Source of the DNA: Neospora caninum Liverpool
Taxonomy: Eukaryota; Apicomplexa; Conoidasida; Eucoccidiorida; Sarcocystidae
Direction: 5' to 3'
Length of the DNA stretch: 64,000 bases
Assembly (NCBI RefSeq): GCF_000208865.1
Contig: NC_018392.1
Location: forward strand, 62,001-126,000
Both the position numbers and the translations under genes were made by a program. Under the pieces are notes generated by a model that saw nothing but the letters and a program-made list of their open reading frames with translations, was not told where the DNA came from and searched no databases. Shown here piece by piece: positions 45,434 to 58,560 of this stretch (position 1 is the stretch's first letter; each line of letters begins with the position of its first letter).

Positions 45434-46179
45434 CACGGAACCGCTCAAAAACGGGTCGTGAACGTTTCTCTAGACCCACAGAGCTACACAGGGAATCCCC
45501 GCTGTACGCGTCAATTTGTAAATTGGCCCTTTGTCTCACTGCATCTATACCTAAAGATACATGCATTCATATGTATATGGGTGTGTGTGCATTTGTGGTT
45601 TTGTCTGTCTGGTTTTTCGTAAATGCTTGTTTTGTCACCATCGCGGGTCTGGTTTGCGGTGAGAGATCGCCCCCCCTGGGACACGCTGCACGCCAAGACC
45701 CGAGAGACGCAGGGTACACGCGACTCTCTTGCCAGCCTCGCCCCTTTGAACGACTGCTGGTAATTCGTTTTTGCAAGAAATCCAAAAGGTTTCTCTCTTT
45801 GAGCGCATCCCCAGGGGAGACGCACACCTTCGCTTGGCCACTCCCGGTGTACGTACAGTACGTACAGCTGACCGCGAATCTGCAGCTTGACGCCTCGACT
45901 CCCGACGGCCGTCGCGGGGAGACGCGGGGAACGCATGCATGCATTTTGCCCGTGGCTTTTGGCGGCCGATCCGGAGAGGCGATTGTGGAATATATTTTTG
46001 ATACACCTGCGCGTCTGTCGCAGTGCCACGCCGCGTTTCACCGGGGCGAGGAAGTGCACTTTTCGGAAGCATAAACCACGCAAGCACGTACACATGGAGA
46101 CACAACACTCCATAGACAAAAGGACGCAGCTATTTCGCACTATCTACAAAATCCATCGATATACGTATTCTACATCTAT

Positions 46180-46217
<38 letters not shown>

Positions 46218-47053
46218 GAATAATGGATACGCTTATCTGTAGGTATCGAGGCAAGTATGTATTTGCATGGAGATGCATACCAGACATATATATATATATA
46301 TATATATATAAAACGTGTAGGCGTTTGCTCGAGGTGTGGCCTGGAGACGGTTTTTTTCGGCTCTTTTTCGGCCTCTCCCTTTCAGCCACGTAGAGAACTC
46401 GCGAGAGAGGCGAAAAATCAGACTGACTGGAGTTAGAGGACCTTGTCTTTACCGGCATGCGAGCGGACGCCAGATCCGGGCGCACCTCTCGATTTGCACA
46501 CAACCACAAAAACGATTTGCTCGGCTTGGCACACAGAGACAAGAAACAGCCGAGAAGACACCATATACACGGTTAGGAGATTTCCAGGAGTGTGTTCTTT
46601 GCAAAACTCCCCACGATGTAGATGTCAAGATGCGAGTACTGAGATACAACAGGTACGGGTATATATATTTATTTACGCGTGGTTGCATGCGCCTGTAAGG
46701 AGGCCGGCAGATTGGGAGAGAAAAGGCAGGATCGAGGAGAAAGCGAGGCAGTCACGCTGCGCGAGGACGAGAAGGGCCCAACCAAGAACAAGACAGGTCG
46801 CCGGAAGGAAGAAAACCAGCGACAGACACCAGGGAAAACGGCTCCGTCGCGCCTGTTTTTCATCAGAGTCAATGGAGTGTATGTACACCGCAAGTGCATG
46901 CATACACACACAAATAGATTTGACTAAATTTATGCCTATGTCTAATGCACATATGCAAATACGACACCGAAATGTTTCCCGCGTTTGAGCGACCAAAAGG
47001 AGTTTTTCCCCTTTGGTTTTTCGAGGGCAATGAACAGTTCACCCCCAGTGTGT
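45434..47053. other. Convergent spacer between the large gene and NOMO
   Basis: No supported gene. It holds two TA microsatellites, a duplicated GTACGTACA motif at 45848-45866, and several TGCATGCA-type motifs (near 45933 and 46903). The outer edges should be 3' UTRs. Confidence 0.5.
46182..46215. repeat. (AT)n microsatellite
   Basis: Seventeen AT units lie in the convergent spacer. A second run is at about 46287-46310. Confidence 0.9.
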
Positions 47054-49392
47054 TTATTTCTTTTTCTTCGCGTCCCCGAAGCCAAGAAGGGGGATTTGCC
47101 ACCTGATCATCATCCCGCCGATTCCCACGAGAAAGAACGCCGCAAGGAGAAACGCGAAGCTGCCTCGCACGCCCATCTGCGTCTCTGCGCCCTCGTCGCC
47201 GTCGGGTGTGTTTCTGGCCCTTTCGCCTCGCAAGACTGGCAGCTCTACGTACACCCGGCCGTCGGGAGAGTCTCTCAGCGTTCGAGGAGAGATGGAGATC
47301 TGCTGCCGGTAAAGAATCTGCAGAAAAATCCAACCGGCCAGAAGCACTGAGCGCGCGATGCTCCCGCACTGCACACGATTCGAACAACAACATGGAAGAA
47401 AGGCAGCACACCCGAATAGAAACGCTCGAAATGCGCAGAACAAGACCCGTGAAAACCGCAACGCACGACAGTGACGGCCGTACATCCTCCCGGCCCCGTG
47501 TGTGTCTTGTCAGTTCCTAAGCGCATAGGGACGTTCAGCTTCGGAAAGCAAATTCTAAACCCCCCCTCTCCTTACCGCGTCTTCGAGTTCCACCGAGAGG
47601 AGATACTCCCCGAAACTCAGACCGGAAAACTCCGCAAAACGAACGGCACTGAGTCGAGCCGACCGCGTGTTTTGTTGCCCGTCTGGACTCTCCTCGCCCG
47701 CCACCTTCGTCAGACGAAGAAAGAGCGCCGCGTCGTGCGCGGCAGACGCGAGCGAGAACGAGGAAGACGCGAGAGAAGAGGAGAGAGAAGAAGGAAGAGC
47801 GGAGGGAGGGAGAGAAACGAGCAGCGAGGCTCCACGATTGGATGGGAACACGATGAAGTCGACACCTGAAGCGGGGCACAGAGGACAGCAGGCCAGGATC
47901 GAGAGATGATTTAAAAATTTGAAAGGACCCGCGAAACAAAGAGAGAGAGAGGTTTTGCATCTTTTTGGCCCTGACACACAGGGCAGAAACCGGAACCGTT
48001 CGAGCACTTCGCCGTAGCACCATGCGCCTCGCAGCGGCGGATTTGCGACACAGAGACAGAGAGAGTTCCCCCGCCTACCTCCTCGTTTCCCGTTGTCTCC
48101 TCTGCTTCCTTTCCGCTTGCGTTCCCTTTCGCTCGCGCTTCCTTTCGCTCGTGTTATACCTGTGACATCTTGGACAGTGTCGCGGTGGACCTGGCGACTG
48201 ACAGGCGCGGCTCTTTCCCACCCCGAGAGGAGGGTGAATCGGCCGCGTTCCGACTGTTCCTCATTGTCTTCGCGTTCCGCGGCATCTCTTCTCGCGCCGC
48301 TGCTCGCCACGAAGACCTCGTAGGCGACTCCTGGCCACAAGCCTCGGAGCAGGAAACTCCCGTCCTCCTCCACGGACGCTTCCTCGGTGTGGACGGCGCC
48401 CGCGGGAGACTTTCCCGTCGCCTGAAGAGAGAAATCAAAATCCGCACATTCCAAAGAACCCACACTAGGAGGGCGAGGAAAGAGAGATCAAGACGACGCG
48501 AAAACAAACTGCGAGGCACGAAACGAGCACAGCAGAAAGGCCGTTCTCTGGTCCGTGAACATCGAGACGCGCGACGTTTCCCAAGGGAGGCGCGAAGAGC
48601 GCGCGCGGTCGAGGCTTTGAGAAGAACGGGAAGCGCGGCTCTGGAGACCACACACGCGAAAGGTTTATACCTTTACAGCGAGAGGTTCCCGGTGTTTGGA
48701 GACGTCTGCAAGCAGCTGGCGAGGCGAGAGGAGGCGCACGTGTCCAGAGCAGTCGTAGAGAATTTTTGTGGCTCGGAAGGCGACGACTTTGTCGGGTTTC
48801 AATCCTTTCCCGCCTTCTGGTTCGACAGCGACGTCGAGGAATTGCGGTTCGAAGCGGAAGCCTTTGAGCATAGGCTTGAGCCGAAAGAGGCCGACCTTCT
48901 CGCCGTCCGAAAAGGACGGAACGAATAAGGCTTCCCCATCCGCATTGGTCAGCTGGCGAGACGGACGCACGGAAGAGTCCTTCAGCGGAGAGAAGGAAAT
49001 TAATACGTTCCGCAGGCCCTCAGAAGGCGTCACAGAAACTTTTACCGTCACGCTCGCCAGTCTGAAAGCGCCGCGCACGCACAAGGCAGGAGAACGAGAA
49101 GACACCCAAACAGTCAATGAAAACACCACATTTCGATGCATGGAACATGACACGTGTTCAAGGCGATGTACGCATCGCTCCAGTCTGTGTCTGGTTCATA
49201 CAGACATACACGTGCTCCCGGGGTTTGTGTAGGTTTCTCCTTTATCTCTATACGCATGCAGGTCTGCCGTTCTTCGTGCCTAGATGGAAAGATACATGGG
49301 CGTTCACCTATCGTTCCTTCCATACACTTCTGCTTGTCCCTCTCTGCGTGCACACGAAAGAAACACATTTACAGCCACATCCCCAAATTCAG

Positions 49393-49432
<40 letters not shown>

Positions 49433-52400
49433 CCTTTCCGATTACAGGTGCGCCGTTGACACCGGATTCGACTGTGCAGCCTTTTCCCGTCTGGCATGGC
49501 TTACTTGGTTGCGCGGAAGATTTCTTCCCCCCGGTTCGGTTGCCTGGCAAAGCGGTATCCGTGGTGCGAGGGGACGACCTCGACTTGTTCAACTTTTTGT
49601 CCCGGCCAGAGACTCGTTCGGCACACAAAGGCGTGGGAGGCGAAGCGCCCGTCCGGACCCGTAAGCGCCGGCGGGGAGACAGTTTTGTTTCCGCCTTTCG
49701 CGGCAAACGATACTTTCACATTCGCCACAGGAGGCACAACCTTCCCGCGCACCACGCACTGTCTCTCCGCGACGAAGGCGGCCGGGGCCGGCGTCCCCCC
49801 GCGGACCTGCGAAACGTTCAGCGGGTTTTCCGGAAAGACAACGAACCCTCCGTCCGGGAGAGAAGGCGGCGAGAGCGAGAGAACAAAGCTGCCTTCGTCC
49901 GACACGCGCATCCAGAACGGACAGTGGAAGACGGCGACGGGGGTCGAATCCCCGGCAAGCGGCAGGAGAGAGGCAACGTCCTCGGCGGCCGAGGAAGAAA
50001 AGCGCGAAAATGCGCACGAAACAGTCTGCGACGCCGGCTTCTCGCTTGCTGAAGAGAGATCGACGTTCACGCGAAAGACGAGAGAAGGCACGTCTGCCTT
50101 GTACAAGACGCCGGCGCTTCCCGCCTTGCCGCTCGTGGGCGACGGGGGATCTGCGGAGAAGCCGGAAACGACGACTACGGCGCGAACTTCCCGTTCCTCC
50201 ACGTGAACGCGCAGGGGCGACGCCTGACCGTTCTCGCCAAATCTCTCCCGCACGGCTCGGCGGACTGAAAGGGGAGTTGCGGCGAGACGCAGGTCCGCTG
50301 CCACCGGACTCAGTGTATAGACACCCGACAGGGGGCCCAGACAGAGCGCGAAGCGCCCGAGAGGGATTTCGACGTCAGAGGGAGAACCTGCGGAAGACGG
50401 CAGCAGCTTGGCGGAAAAGGAGAAGTTCGAAGTGCCGTACACGCGGTAGCCCTTCTGCGTGAAGTGTACAGACACCGGACCGGGGCCGTCAGGGGCCGAC
50501 GGCGACTGCACCGAAAAGCTGATCTGGAAACCAAAGGAAAAGGGAAAAAGAGAAAATAAAGGGAAAAGCAGAAAGAGAAGAAAGGAAGGAAAAGCCGAAG
50601 GCAAGAGACGAGGAGGAGCCGGCCGAGTTACGCGAGATCTCGCAGGGAGGCAGGCGAAAAAACGGACGGCCACAGGAACAACAATCGACAAAAGCTTTTG
50701 CACAGATCGCCGAAACGTAAAGCTATCCTTGCATATCCAAACGCGCTCGTCTTTCTGCCCCTCGGTCGACAGACACATGTTTTTGTGTTTACACGTGTAT
50801 GCTTTCATGCAATATAAGTATATACGTGCTTGCGCGCGCATGTGTGTACGTTTCAACACACAGCCAGAAAAACGTCGTTCCCTGGAGAGCCTTTCTTTCC
50901 TCGGAATCCTCTCTCGCGATTGACATACCACTTGGCGTTTTTTCTCCCAGCAAAGCGCCCGTGAATCGCGTTTCTCTGGCGCGAGAGTCAGCTGGTTTTC
51001 TTCGTCCAACTCGAGGATTTCGAGCGTATAGACACCTCCGGGGAGGTCGGTCACGGAGAAGACGAGCTCGCGTTTCTCTCCGGGACGGTCGCTCTTTCGC
51101 CTCACGGGGGCGACTGCCACAAGCGGTTCCTGCCGCGACTCTTCCGAATCCCTGCCTTCCAGAGCCGTTGCGCGCGTTTCCTCTTCTTCGGCGTTTTCCG
51201 CAGTCAGTTCTTGGGCTCCTCCCGCGGTCTTGGTGACGCGAACTTTCAGGCGACCCTCGCCACACAGCCCTCGCAAACGCAGCTCCTCGGTCTCCGACTC
51301 CCCTGTCGAAACGCCCTCACCTCGCCCTCTCCCTCCCGTTTCCGCTGTCTCCTCGAGACAAGAGATCGAACCCTGGACTGCGTATCGATGTTCTCTCAGG
51401 ACCAGGTCCAGGAGAGGTTCTCCGACCACCTCGATCACCCGTTCGAATTTCCACGGCGCATGCGAGGCGTCTTCAGGAGGGAAAAAGAGAGAAATCATAT
51501 AGGTGTGGAACGGCCGAACACGCACACAAAATTTTCCCTAACAGAAGGAAAGGAAAAGGACGGGAAAAGAAAGAAATGGAGGGACAAGAAAACGCGCAAA
51601 TGCCCCATCCTCTTCTGACGTCCTGCCTTCACGCCTTCGCTCCACACTCGGCGGTGTCCCTCTTCATAGACACAAACGCAAGCGTACACCTCCGTCCCCT
51701 CTAATTTAGGTAGACAAACCTTCGTACATGCATGCCTTTACACAAAGATATATCCTCGCTAGTGACTCCCGTATTCACTGACCTACATACAGAACACATG
51801 ACCGACATATATGCATATGGTGTAAACAGATGCCATATATACAGCTGCATACATATACCTTTACAACTACGTATATATTCATATAGATATCCACATATAT
51901 ATATCCACATATTTCTGTCCACATATCTGTCCACATATATCTATCCAAATATATAAATAATCTATATTATATTATAATATATATATATATATGTTGTTGC
52001 TCACCCATTCGTCAGTGACTGCCTGCTGTGGCACGGCGTCTGAGTGTTCGTCTCCGTTGATGGGTTTGACGAAGACGGTCAGGCCTTGGAAAGAAACGAA
52101 TTTGGAAGCAGGCTCGACGTTTCCGCAAATGTCCACGCTGGAGACTTCGATTGGCGGCAGGGCATTGCGAGTTTCCCACGACAGAGAACCCTGAAAAAAA
52201 CGCATGTTCCGGCGCCGTTCTTTCTCTCGCACTCACACGCACTTGCTCTCTTGTTCAAAAGCGTTTCCCGGCCGGTGTGTAGTCTCGATCTCACTAGCCC
52301 GCGGCCTTTACTTTGTTTTTCTCCGGCAACAGCCGGAACAGCCCCTCAGAGCCCGATTTTACATCCGGTCCCAATGTGATAAGGGCATTGTCTCTGTTTC

Positions 52401-52550
52401 GCGCTCGGCCAAGCTGCAAAGAGGAAGCGCGCGCTGAATGCCTACACAGCCCTCTTCAACGATACACACAACGAGACAGACGTATAAGCACAGAGGCACA
52501 GAAATACAAACATAGTCACATACACATATACATACATGCATACATGCATA

Positions 52551-52592
<42 letters not shown>

Positions 52593-55489
52593 CGTATTTG
52601 AGGGGGCAGATGGGGAGAGGAAGATTTCTTGAAGCAGGACATGGCGAGGCTACGGAGTTACGGTGGCGTTCGTCTTGCTCTCCATCGTCTGCTGCTCTCC
52701 TGTGTCGCTTACGGCGAAGACAGTTGTGAATCCGTAGCGGTCCTTGGTGGCCGTGAAGGAGAGGTCGGTTTCGCCGGCAGCTGCCAGGGAGAAAGAGAAC
52801 TTTCCTTCTTCGTCGCTCTCTGTACGCTCGACGGCGCCTGTAGAGTCGCGTCGAAAGAGAACGGATGCCCCAGGGACGGCACGGACCGTCGCGTGCGGAT
52901 CCGAAGACGCTGTATGCTCTCCCGAAGAGACAACTCGACTGGTGATCGTCATCTTCGCCAGCTAAAGGAAAGACACACTCCACATGCCTCCAACACGGAT
53001 ATATACATTCACTGACATATATATAGATATATGGTTTAGGGAGTTTTACGCATGCAGAGGTATAATGCTTGAGACATAAACAAGCGCGTGGCGTACACCT
53101 GTGCAAATAACCAGATAATCCTATATATGTGTATGTAGTCATGTAGATCCAAGATGATACGTAAGTACATATATATATATATATTGTAGAAATATACAAT
53201 TCGTGAAACACCTGTCTATATAAATAACCGTGTATATGTATGGACGGAAGCAAAGTGGACAGAGAGAGAGGCAGCCTTACTTTGAATTCAGGAAGGATGA
53301 CAGCGCTCTGAACATCCGCTTCTGTCATGTCGAAAGTGTGTTCTTCCGGACTGAAGACAACTTGTCTCTCATCTCGATCTCCTTCCGCGTCTTCCTTTCC
53401 CTTTTCTCCCTCGCCTTCGTCAGCCTCCACGCCTGGAAGGGCCGACAGAGGCCGAACCAGGTAAGTGCATGCGGGCACTGCTGGGAAAGCAAAGTTTCCC
53501 TCCTTCCGCGAATCCGCCACGGCAAAACAAGATGGAGAAGAGGAAGGCGAGTGCAGCTGACGTCTGACGAATGCGGAGAGCGCCGGCGGGAGAGGAGGGA
53601 GTCCGCAGTTAAGGGACAAATCGCAAGCGGCTTTCGGCCGAAGCTCCACAACCACGGGCCGAGGCAACGGGCGCCCTGAAAAGAAAGGCGACACGAAGCC
53701 GACTTCATAAAACAAAAACACTTGCCACGCGTCTACTCCACACATCCACCTTCCACTGCCACAGACGCAGAGACTCATATATACGCATTCTTAAAATGCA
53801 TATATACATCTACACACACATATACATATACATACATATACATACATATGTATGTATATATATATATATATATATGTATGTATACATATTTATATACATA
53901 TACATGCAGGTGTATGTGAGTGTCTCAGTTTGTGTCTCTGGAAATGTGATTTTCCAGAACAACTCTCTCGCAGCCGCTTCAGGTGTGCGTTTTACCTCGC
54001 GGATCGACGACACGTCCCTCGAGGCGGTACCCCGTCAGACGGAAGACGATCTCACGCGGACCTGTCTCCGTTGTCTTTTTCTGTGGGGAGTCGAGGACGC
54101 GCGCTTGGCCCTTCTGGTCTACAGAGATGCGGAGTTTCCCGCCGTTTTCGAAGCGCGCTGCACTGGCTGCAGGCGAGACTCCGGGGAACGAGACGACGAG
54201 GGAGAAGGTTCCAGGGAGGACAGGGGAGAAGGCGAAGTTGCCGCCCTCTTCAGTCTGCACTGTTGATACACCCGAGGCCTGCGAGGCCGAGTGCAAAGCG
54301 ACAGAGAGGTTGGCGGGGCCTTTCTCGCTCCCAGCCGCGACGACTTTTCCGGAGACGCGGAATCCTAAAGCATGTCCAGAAGCACCCACAGATCGAAGGT
54401 TCTCAAATCGAAAAAAAAGGAGAAGGAGAAACGCAGAAAAGCAAAGAGAGGGTCTGTTTTGCTGACGTGTGTGTGTGTGTGTGGGTCGTGCACTGTACAG
54501 ACAGACGCACGCACCGGTGGACGCTCCACAGCCAAAACACTCTATGAAAATCCCGGGAGAGAGAGATACTCAGGCGACAGGTAAAGAGCGCGACAGTCAC
54601 ACACCGGACCGCAGACGGGACAACGCTGCCGCCCCCAACACCAAAACGGGACGGTCGACACGCGTTCATAAACCTACTTGGCAAGTCGTAACTGTGCAGA
54701 CCTACATATCTACACCTATATCCACATACCTCTATTTGTACATGTGTACATCTGTGTCTCTTTGGTTGAACCTATATATGTATATATGTATAGATCGTTT
54801 TGTAGGTATATATCTAGATGCAAACAAGCATATATATATATATATATATATATAGTTATTAGCTATATCTAAAGAGGTCTATGACGGCAAACATGCGAGT
54901 GTACATGCACGAACCTGTGAAAAGGAAATTCATGTCTTGGTGACAATTTCCGTCTGCGACGCGGAAAGAAGGCGGCGAGAATGACCAGCCTGGCGGTCCA
55001 GAGACGTGCAGGGAGAAAGGCTTTTTCTGTCTCCCGTGACGTTGCGGAAGAGCCGAATCGAGGCGAATCAGATAGTAACCGGTTGGAGAACAGTGCTGAA
55101 AATGCAAAATGCAAAGCTTACATGTAGATCGATGTATCTATCCTAGCTAGGAGCAGAAAGAGATATCCAGTCGCTGAGAGACTGATATATTGACACATAT
55201 ATAAATATCTATATATCTATACATAGGGAGACTGGGAGATGGAGAGAAAACACAGAGAGCGACAGAAAAGAAGAGACGTGGAGAGAGAGAGAGGGAGACG
55301 TGGCAACGGAGACCAGCCTCTCGTCTTCTTCCTCTCGCTCTTCTCGCTTTTGGTGTTTCTTTTCTCGGTACGAGCTCCTTGGTGTAGCACTCCGGGAAGA
55401 GCTGCCATCGCATAAAAAACAGCGAGACGCTTCCCTCTCTGTCTTGTCGCTTTCGCCTCTTTCTGCACATACAGATTTACTTGCACGGT

Positions 55490-55527
<38 letters not shown>

Positions 55528-55965
55528 CCGGTATTCGAGTGTACACACATACAAGTAGACATGCGCGCATATATATATATATATATGTGTAGGTGTGTGT
55601 ACAGGTATGAATGTGAATGGAAGAGATGATTTCTTTTGCCCTACCTCTGTTTCCTTCACAATTCCATCGTCTGTGACGAGAGAGACTGTGATATCGCTCA
55701 AGTCGACGTTCTCCAGAGAGACGCCTCCCCCGCCTAAAATGCGGCCTTCGCACACTTCGACGTCAACAGCCTCCTCGAAAGCGAGAGAGAAGAGCGGAGA
55801 GGAGACAGACAGAGAAAGGAGAGACAGAGAAAGGAGAGACAGAGAAAGCAGAGAGGAAAGGAGAGAAGGAAGAGAAGAGAAAGAAGAGCGAGGGGAACGG
55901 GAGAGACGCAGAGGAAGCTGAGGCGAGCCTGCGCTTCTGCGTTTCTCCTGTCTAGGCATTCTCAT
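47054..55965 (-). CDS. NOMO: NOMO (nodal modulator) homologue, ER membrane BOS-complex subunit
   Basis: Twelve exons join with matching phases: 55965-55645, 55095-54915, 54364-53996, 53675-53281, 52961-52713, 52190-52005, 51537-50929, 50523-49505, 49061-48671, 48421-48160, 47865-47576 and 47317-47054. The 1,511-residue product is longer than human NOMO (about 1,220). It has a Leu/Ser-rich signal sequence, then a chain of Ig-like/carboxypeptidase-regulatory repeats. Exon 2 reads G-W-S-F-S-P-P, like human G-W-S-F-E-P-T. Exon 9 reads L-K-G-F-R-F-E-P-Q and then Y-D-C-S-G, like human M-K-E-F-R-F-E-P-S and Y-S-C-Y-G. Exon 10 has D-G-S-F-L-L-R-G-L-W-P-G, like human E-G-K-F-R-L-R-G-L-L-P-G. One membrane span lies at about 1477-1495, and the short tail ends K-K-K-K. 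In animals NOMO forms the BOS complex with nicalin and TMEM147 at the Sec61 multipass translocon; the same role here is inferred. Confidence 0.92.
49392..49432. repeat. (TA)n microsatellite in NOMO intron 8
   Basis: About twenty TA units, broken by one TG, lie in the intron 49062-49504. Confidence 0.9.
52553..52590. repeat. (AT)n microsatellite in NOMO intron 5
   Basis: Nineteen uninterrupted AT units, the longest TA run in the window, lie in the intron 52191-52712. Confidence 0.95.
53858..53876. repeat. (TA)n microsatellite in NOMO intron 3
   Basis: A TA run lies inside a wider TACATA-rich stretch (53775-53910) in the intron 53676-53995. Confidence 0.85.
54832..54853. repeat. (TA)n microsatellite in NOMO intron 2
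   Basis: About eleven TA units lie in the intron 54365-54914, close to its 5' end on the coding strand. Confidence 0.85.
55493..55522. repeat. (AT)n microsatellite in NOMO intron 1
   Basis: Fifteen AT units lie in the intron 55096-55644. A second TA run is at about 55570-55587. Confidence 0.9.
55796..55860 (-). repeat. 15-bp tandem repeat coding for the NOMO signal sequence core
   Basis: Three to four imperfect copies of a GAGACAGAGAAAGGA-type unit (plus-strand view) fall inside NOMO exon 1. On the coding strand they give repeated L-L-S-L-S blocks, which form the hydrophobic core of the signal sequence. Confidence 0.7.
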
Positions 55966-58560
55966 CGTGCTGGTTTTCGCAGACACGAAGACAAGACATC
56001 CGCGGGCCTCACCGGCCCCCAGGAAGCGAGACACGAAAGAGGGAAATGCGGGGCGTGTGAAAGAAGAGCAAACGGGCACCCGGACGAGAAGGATGAAGGG
56101 GAGACTCGAGGGAGGAAGAAGAGAAACGAAAACGCGGAAGGGGGGAAGGACCACCGGCGACTTTGAGGCAGCGCCGCTGGAGAGTGTGCCGCGAGAGACG
56201 TGGGGGGAAGCGGCAGAAGGAGAGATGAGACGGAAAGCCTGTTTGGCGAGGGGAAGTGGAACACGGTTTTTCTCGTGGGGACTTGAGGTGTCCAGGCCTT
56301 TATCTTAACTTCTCGTGGCCTCTGCGCGGCACGAAAAATCGCGACCGTTCACCGTAGAGCGCTCTCAGAGCCGCATTTTCCCCGCAGAAGAAGCCGCGTC
56401 CCTTCTTCAGGTGTAATTACACCTCAACACATAGAACTCGGAGCGGGGCCCTCGGTTTTTGCCCCTCGCGTTCGGGGACTGCGACTCTCTTTCTTTCGCG
56501 TTTCTCGCGCTTTTTCGTCCTCGGAGGGAAAGCACAGGGCGAGGCGAAGAAGCGCGGACGAAGAGACAGGACGCAGGCGAAGCAAAGGCGAAGCGTTTTG
56601 TCTCCCTCCTTGAGAAACACGTGAGGTGACAGGAAAGCAGATTCCTCGCAAAAATTCTCTGCTCGTGTCAAAATTAACGGGCCTCTTCCGAAATGTGTGC
56701 TTTTTCGCCTTCTTCGCGCCCCAGCCTCTGCGCTGAGTTCTGGAATGTGTCCCTTTCGTCGCCGTCTTTGCGCAGGGTCGGCAGAGGGAAGCGCATGCAC
56801 GCAAACAACTCAAAAACACTCGGAAAACGGAGTCCTCGAGGAAAGGTTGACAGAGACGTTTTTTGGAGTTTTCAACGCGCTATGGGTTATGGAAAGAGAA
56901 AAGCGAGGGAGACAGGGGATTCCGAGAGGGGAGAGCAGGTACAGAAGTTCCCGCTGTTTCTCGCGACTCTCCTGTCTCTGCTTGCACTCCGAGGACGCTT
57001 GTTTTTCTGTTTGCGGAGCCCCGACTGTTTCCAGAATTCTCCTCCGAAGGCGCTTTCCCTCGAGGCCTACATGCGGCCGAAAACGCGCCTTCTGTCATGA
57101 ATGTCGAGAGGAAAAAAAGAAACCTCAAGAAGAGACACACTGTCAGGACAGAAGACAGAAATATGAAGAAGACCTACGGAGAAAGAGAGTCATACAACCC
57201 TGCAACATGAAATACACACTTGAAATGCCCTCACACATCTACACCGATGGATACTCACCAATTCTTGTAGGCATATGCATATATATATATATATATATGT
57301 TTCCAGGCATATATATACTTACGTATATATGTATAGCTAACCATATATGCGTCGGTATACGTGTGTCTTCATGTTCTTCTATCATCTGTTTGTATATTGC
57401 AAGCCTATTAGAGAAGAGAGGCAATTGAGAGACACAATTTCACAGCTGAGGAAGCGCTTCGACAGCACGCGATTGGAGAGCTCGTGAGCGTAGAGATAGA
57501 AGAAGAGAACCGCGCGAAAAACAGATAGGAGATAGAGGCGGAAGAGAAGGAACCGGAAGTTAGTATAACGAAAGGAAAAACCTCCCCTCTCACATGCGCC
57601 GGTGAAAGCGTAACCGCGAAGGAGGAGAGAACGGGAGACAGAGAGAATCCGGCTAGCGACACACGAATCTGCTCCATACATCGAGGAAGACAGCGGGTGT
57701 TGAGAAGAGATACGGGCGTTTTCCATCTGTCAACGAGTTTCTCTTCACGGAAGCGACATGACGCCTTCCGGGTTCATCTGTCATCCTGGGCAGAACTGAA
57801 CGCGTTTTTCGTGAAGTGAGGAAGAAAGTGTCGCTCGACCTTCGGGTCTTGCATTTGTCTTCTTCGTCACACGTGCGGAAGAAACCGAACCACCGTCTGT
57901 GCTTTACGCTGTTTCGAGAGAGATGCCCTAACTTTTCCTTTTCCCTGAGGACCGTGCGCGTCCGAGAGAAAGAGAAGCGAGGAAGAAAAACAAAAAGAGA
58001 GTCAGCGACAAGGCAAGGAGCCGGAATTCGCGAGAAAAACACGAAAGGAGGGAGTGAATGGTTTTTCGGAGAAAAAGAGTTTCCTGTGGCGAACTCGACA
58101 TTTCATCCGTCTGCGTTTCTTTCAGCAAAGACGCGAAGAGACTCCCGCGCGATCAGTCGCGATAAAAACAGAAGCAAACGGAGAGAAATCTGCTGAGAGG
58201 CTCGCCCCCTGTACGCCGAAAAAGTGCGGGAAGCCGTGCAGCGAGGTGTACACACACCACAAGTTCAGTCGAGGCTAGAGCGGTCACACCGTTGAGATGG
58301 ACCCAGAAGTATACCTTTTGAAAGCTCAGATGTTCCCCTTTTCCGAGAAAACAAAGACACACACGCGGTTCCATGCTCGTCTTTGCTCTCGTCTTTCCCT
58401 TTCCCCGCACTGCTTTGCTTCTTTCTCCTTCATAAGAACTCAAACGAGAAGACAACCTTCCTTTGCTGTCTCTCTCCACACATTCGCCCCTGTCTCTTCG
58501 CTTCCCCACTGAGTGTCTTGCTCCGCTTCTCCTCGCTTTCCTTGCGTTTGCCTTCCCTCT
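55966..58560. other. Spacer upstream of NOMO, downstream of RPN7
   Basis: No supported gene in 2.6 kb. A TA run lies at 57278-57299. Open frames at 56697-57428 (+) and 57382-57726 (-) have no domain or splice partner. The left part should hold the NOMO promoter and leader, and the right edge the RPN7 3' UTR. Confidence 0.5.
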
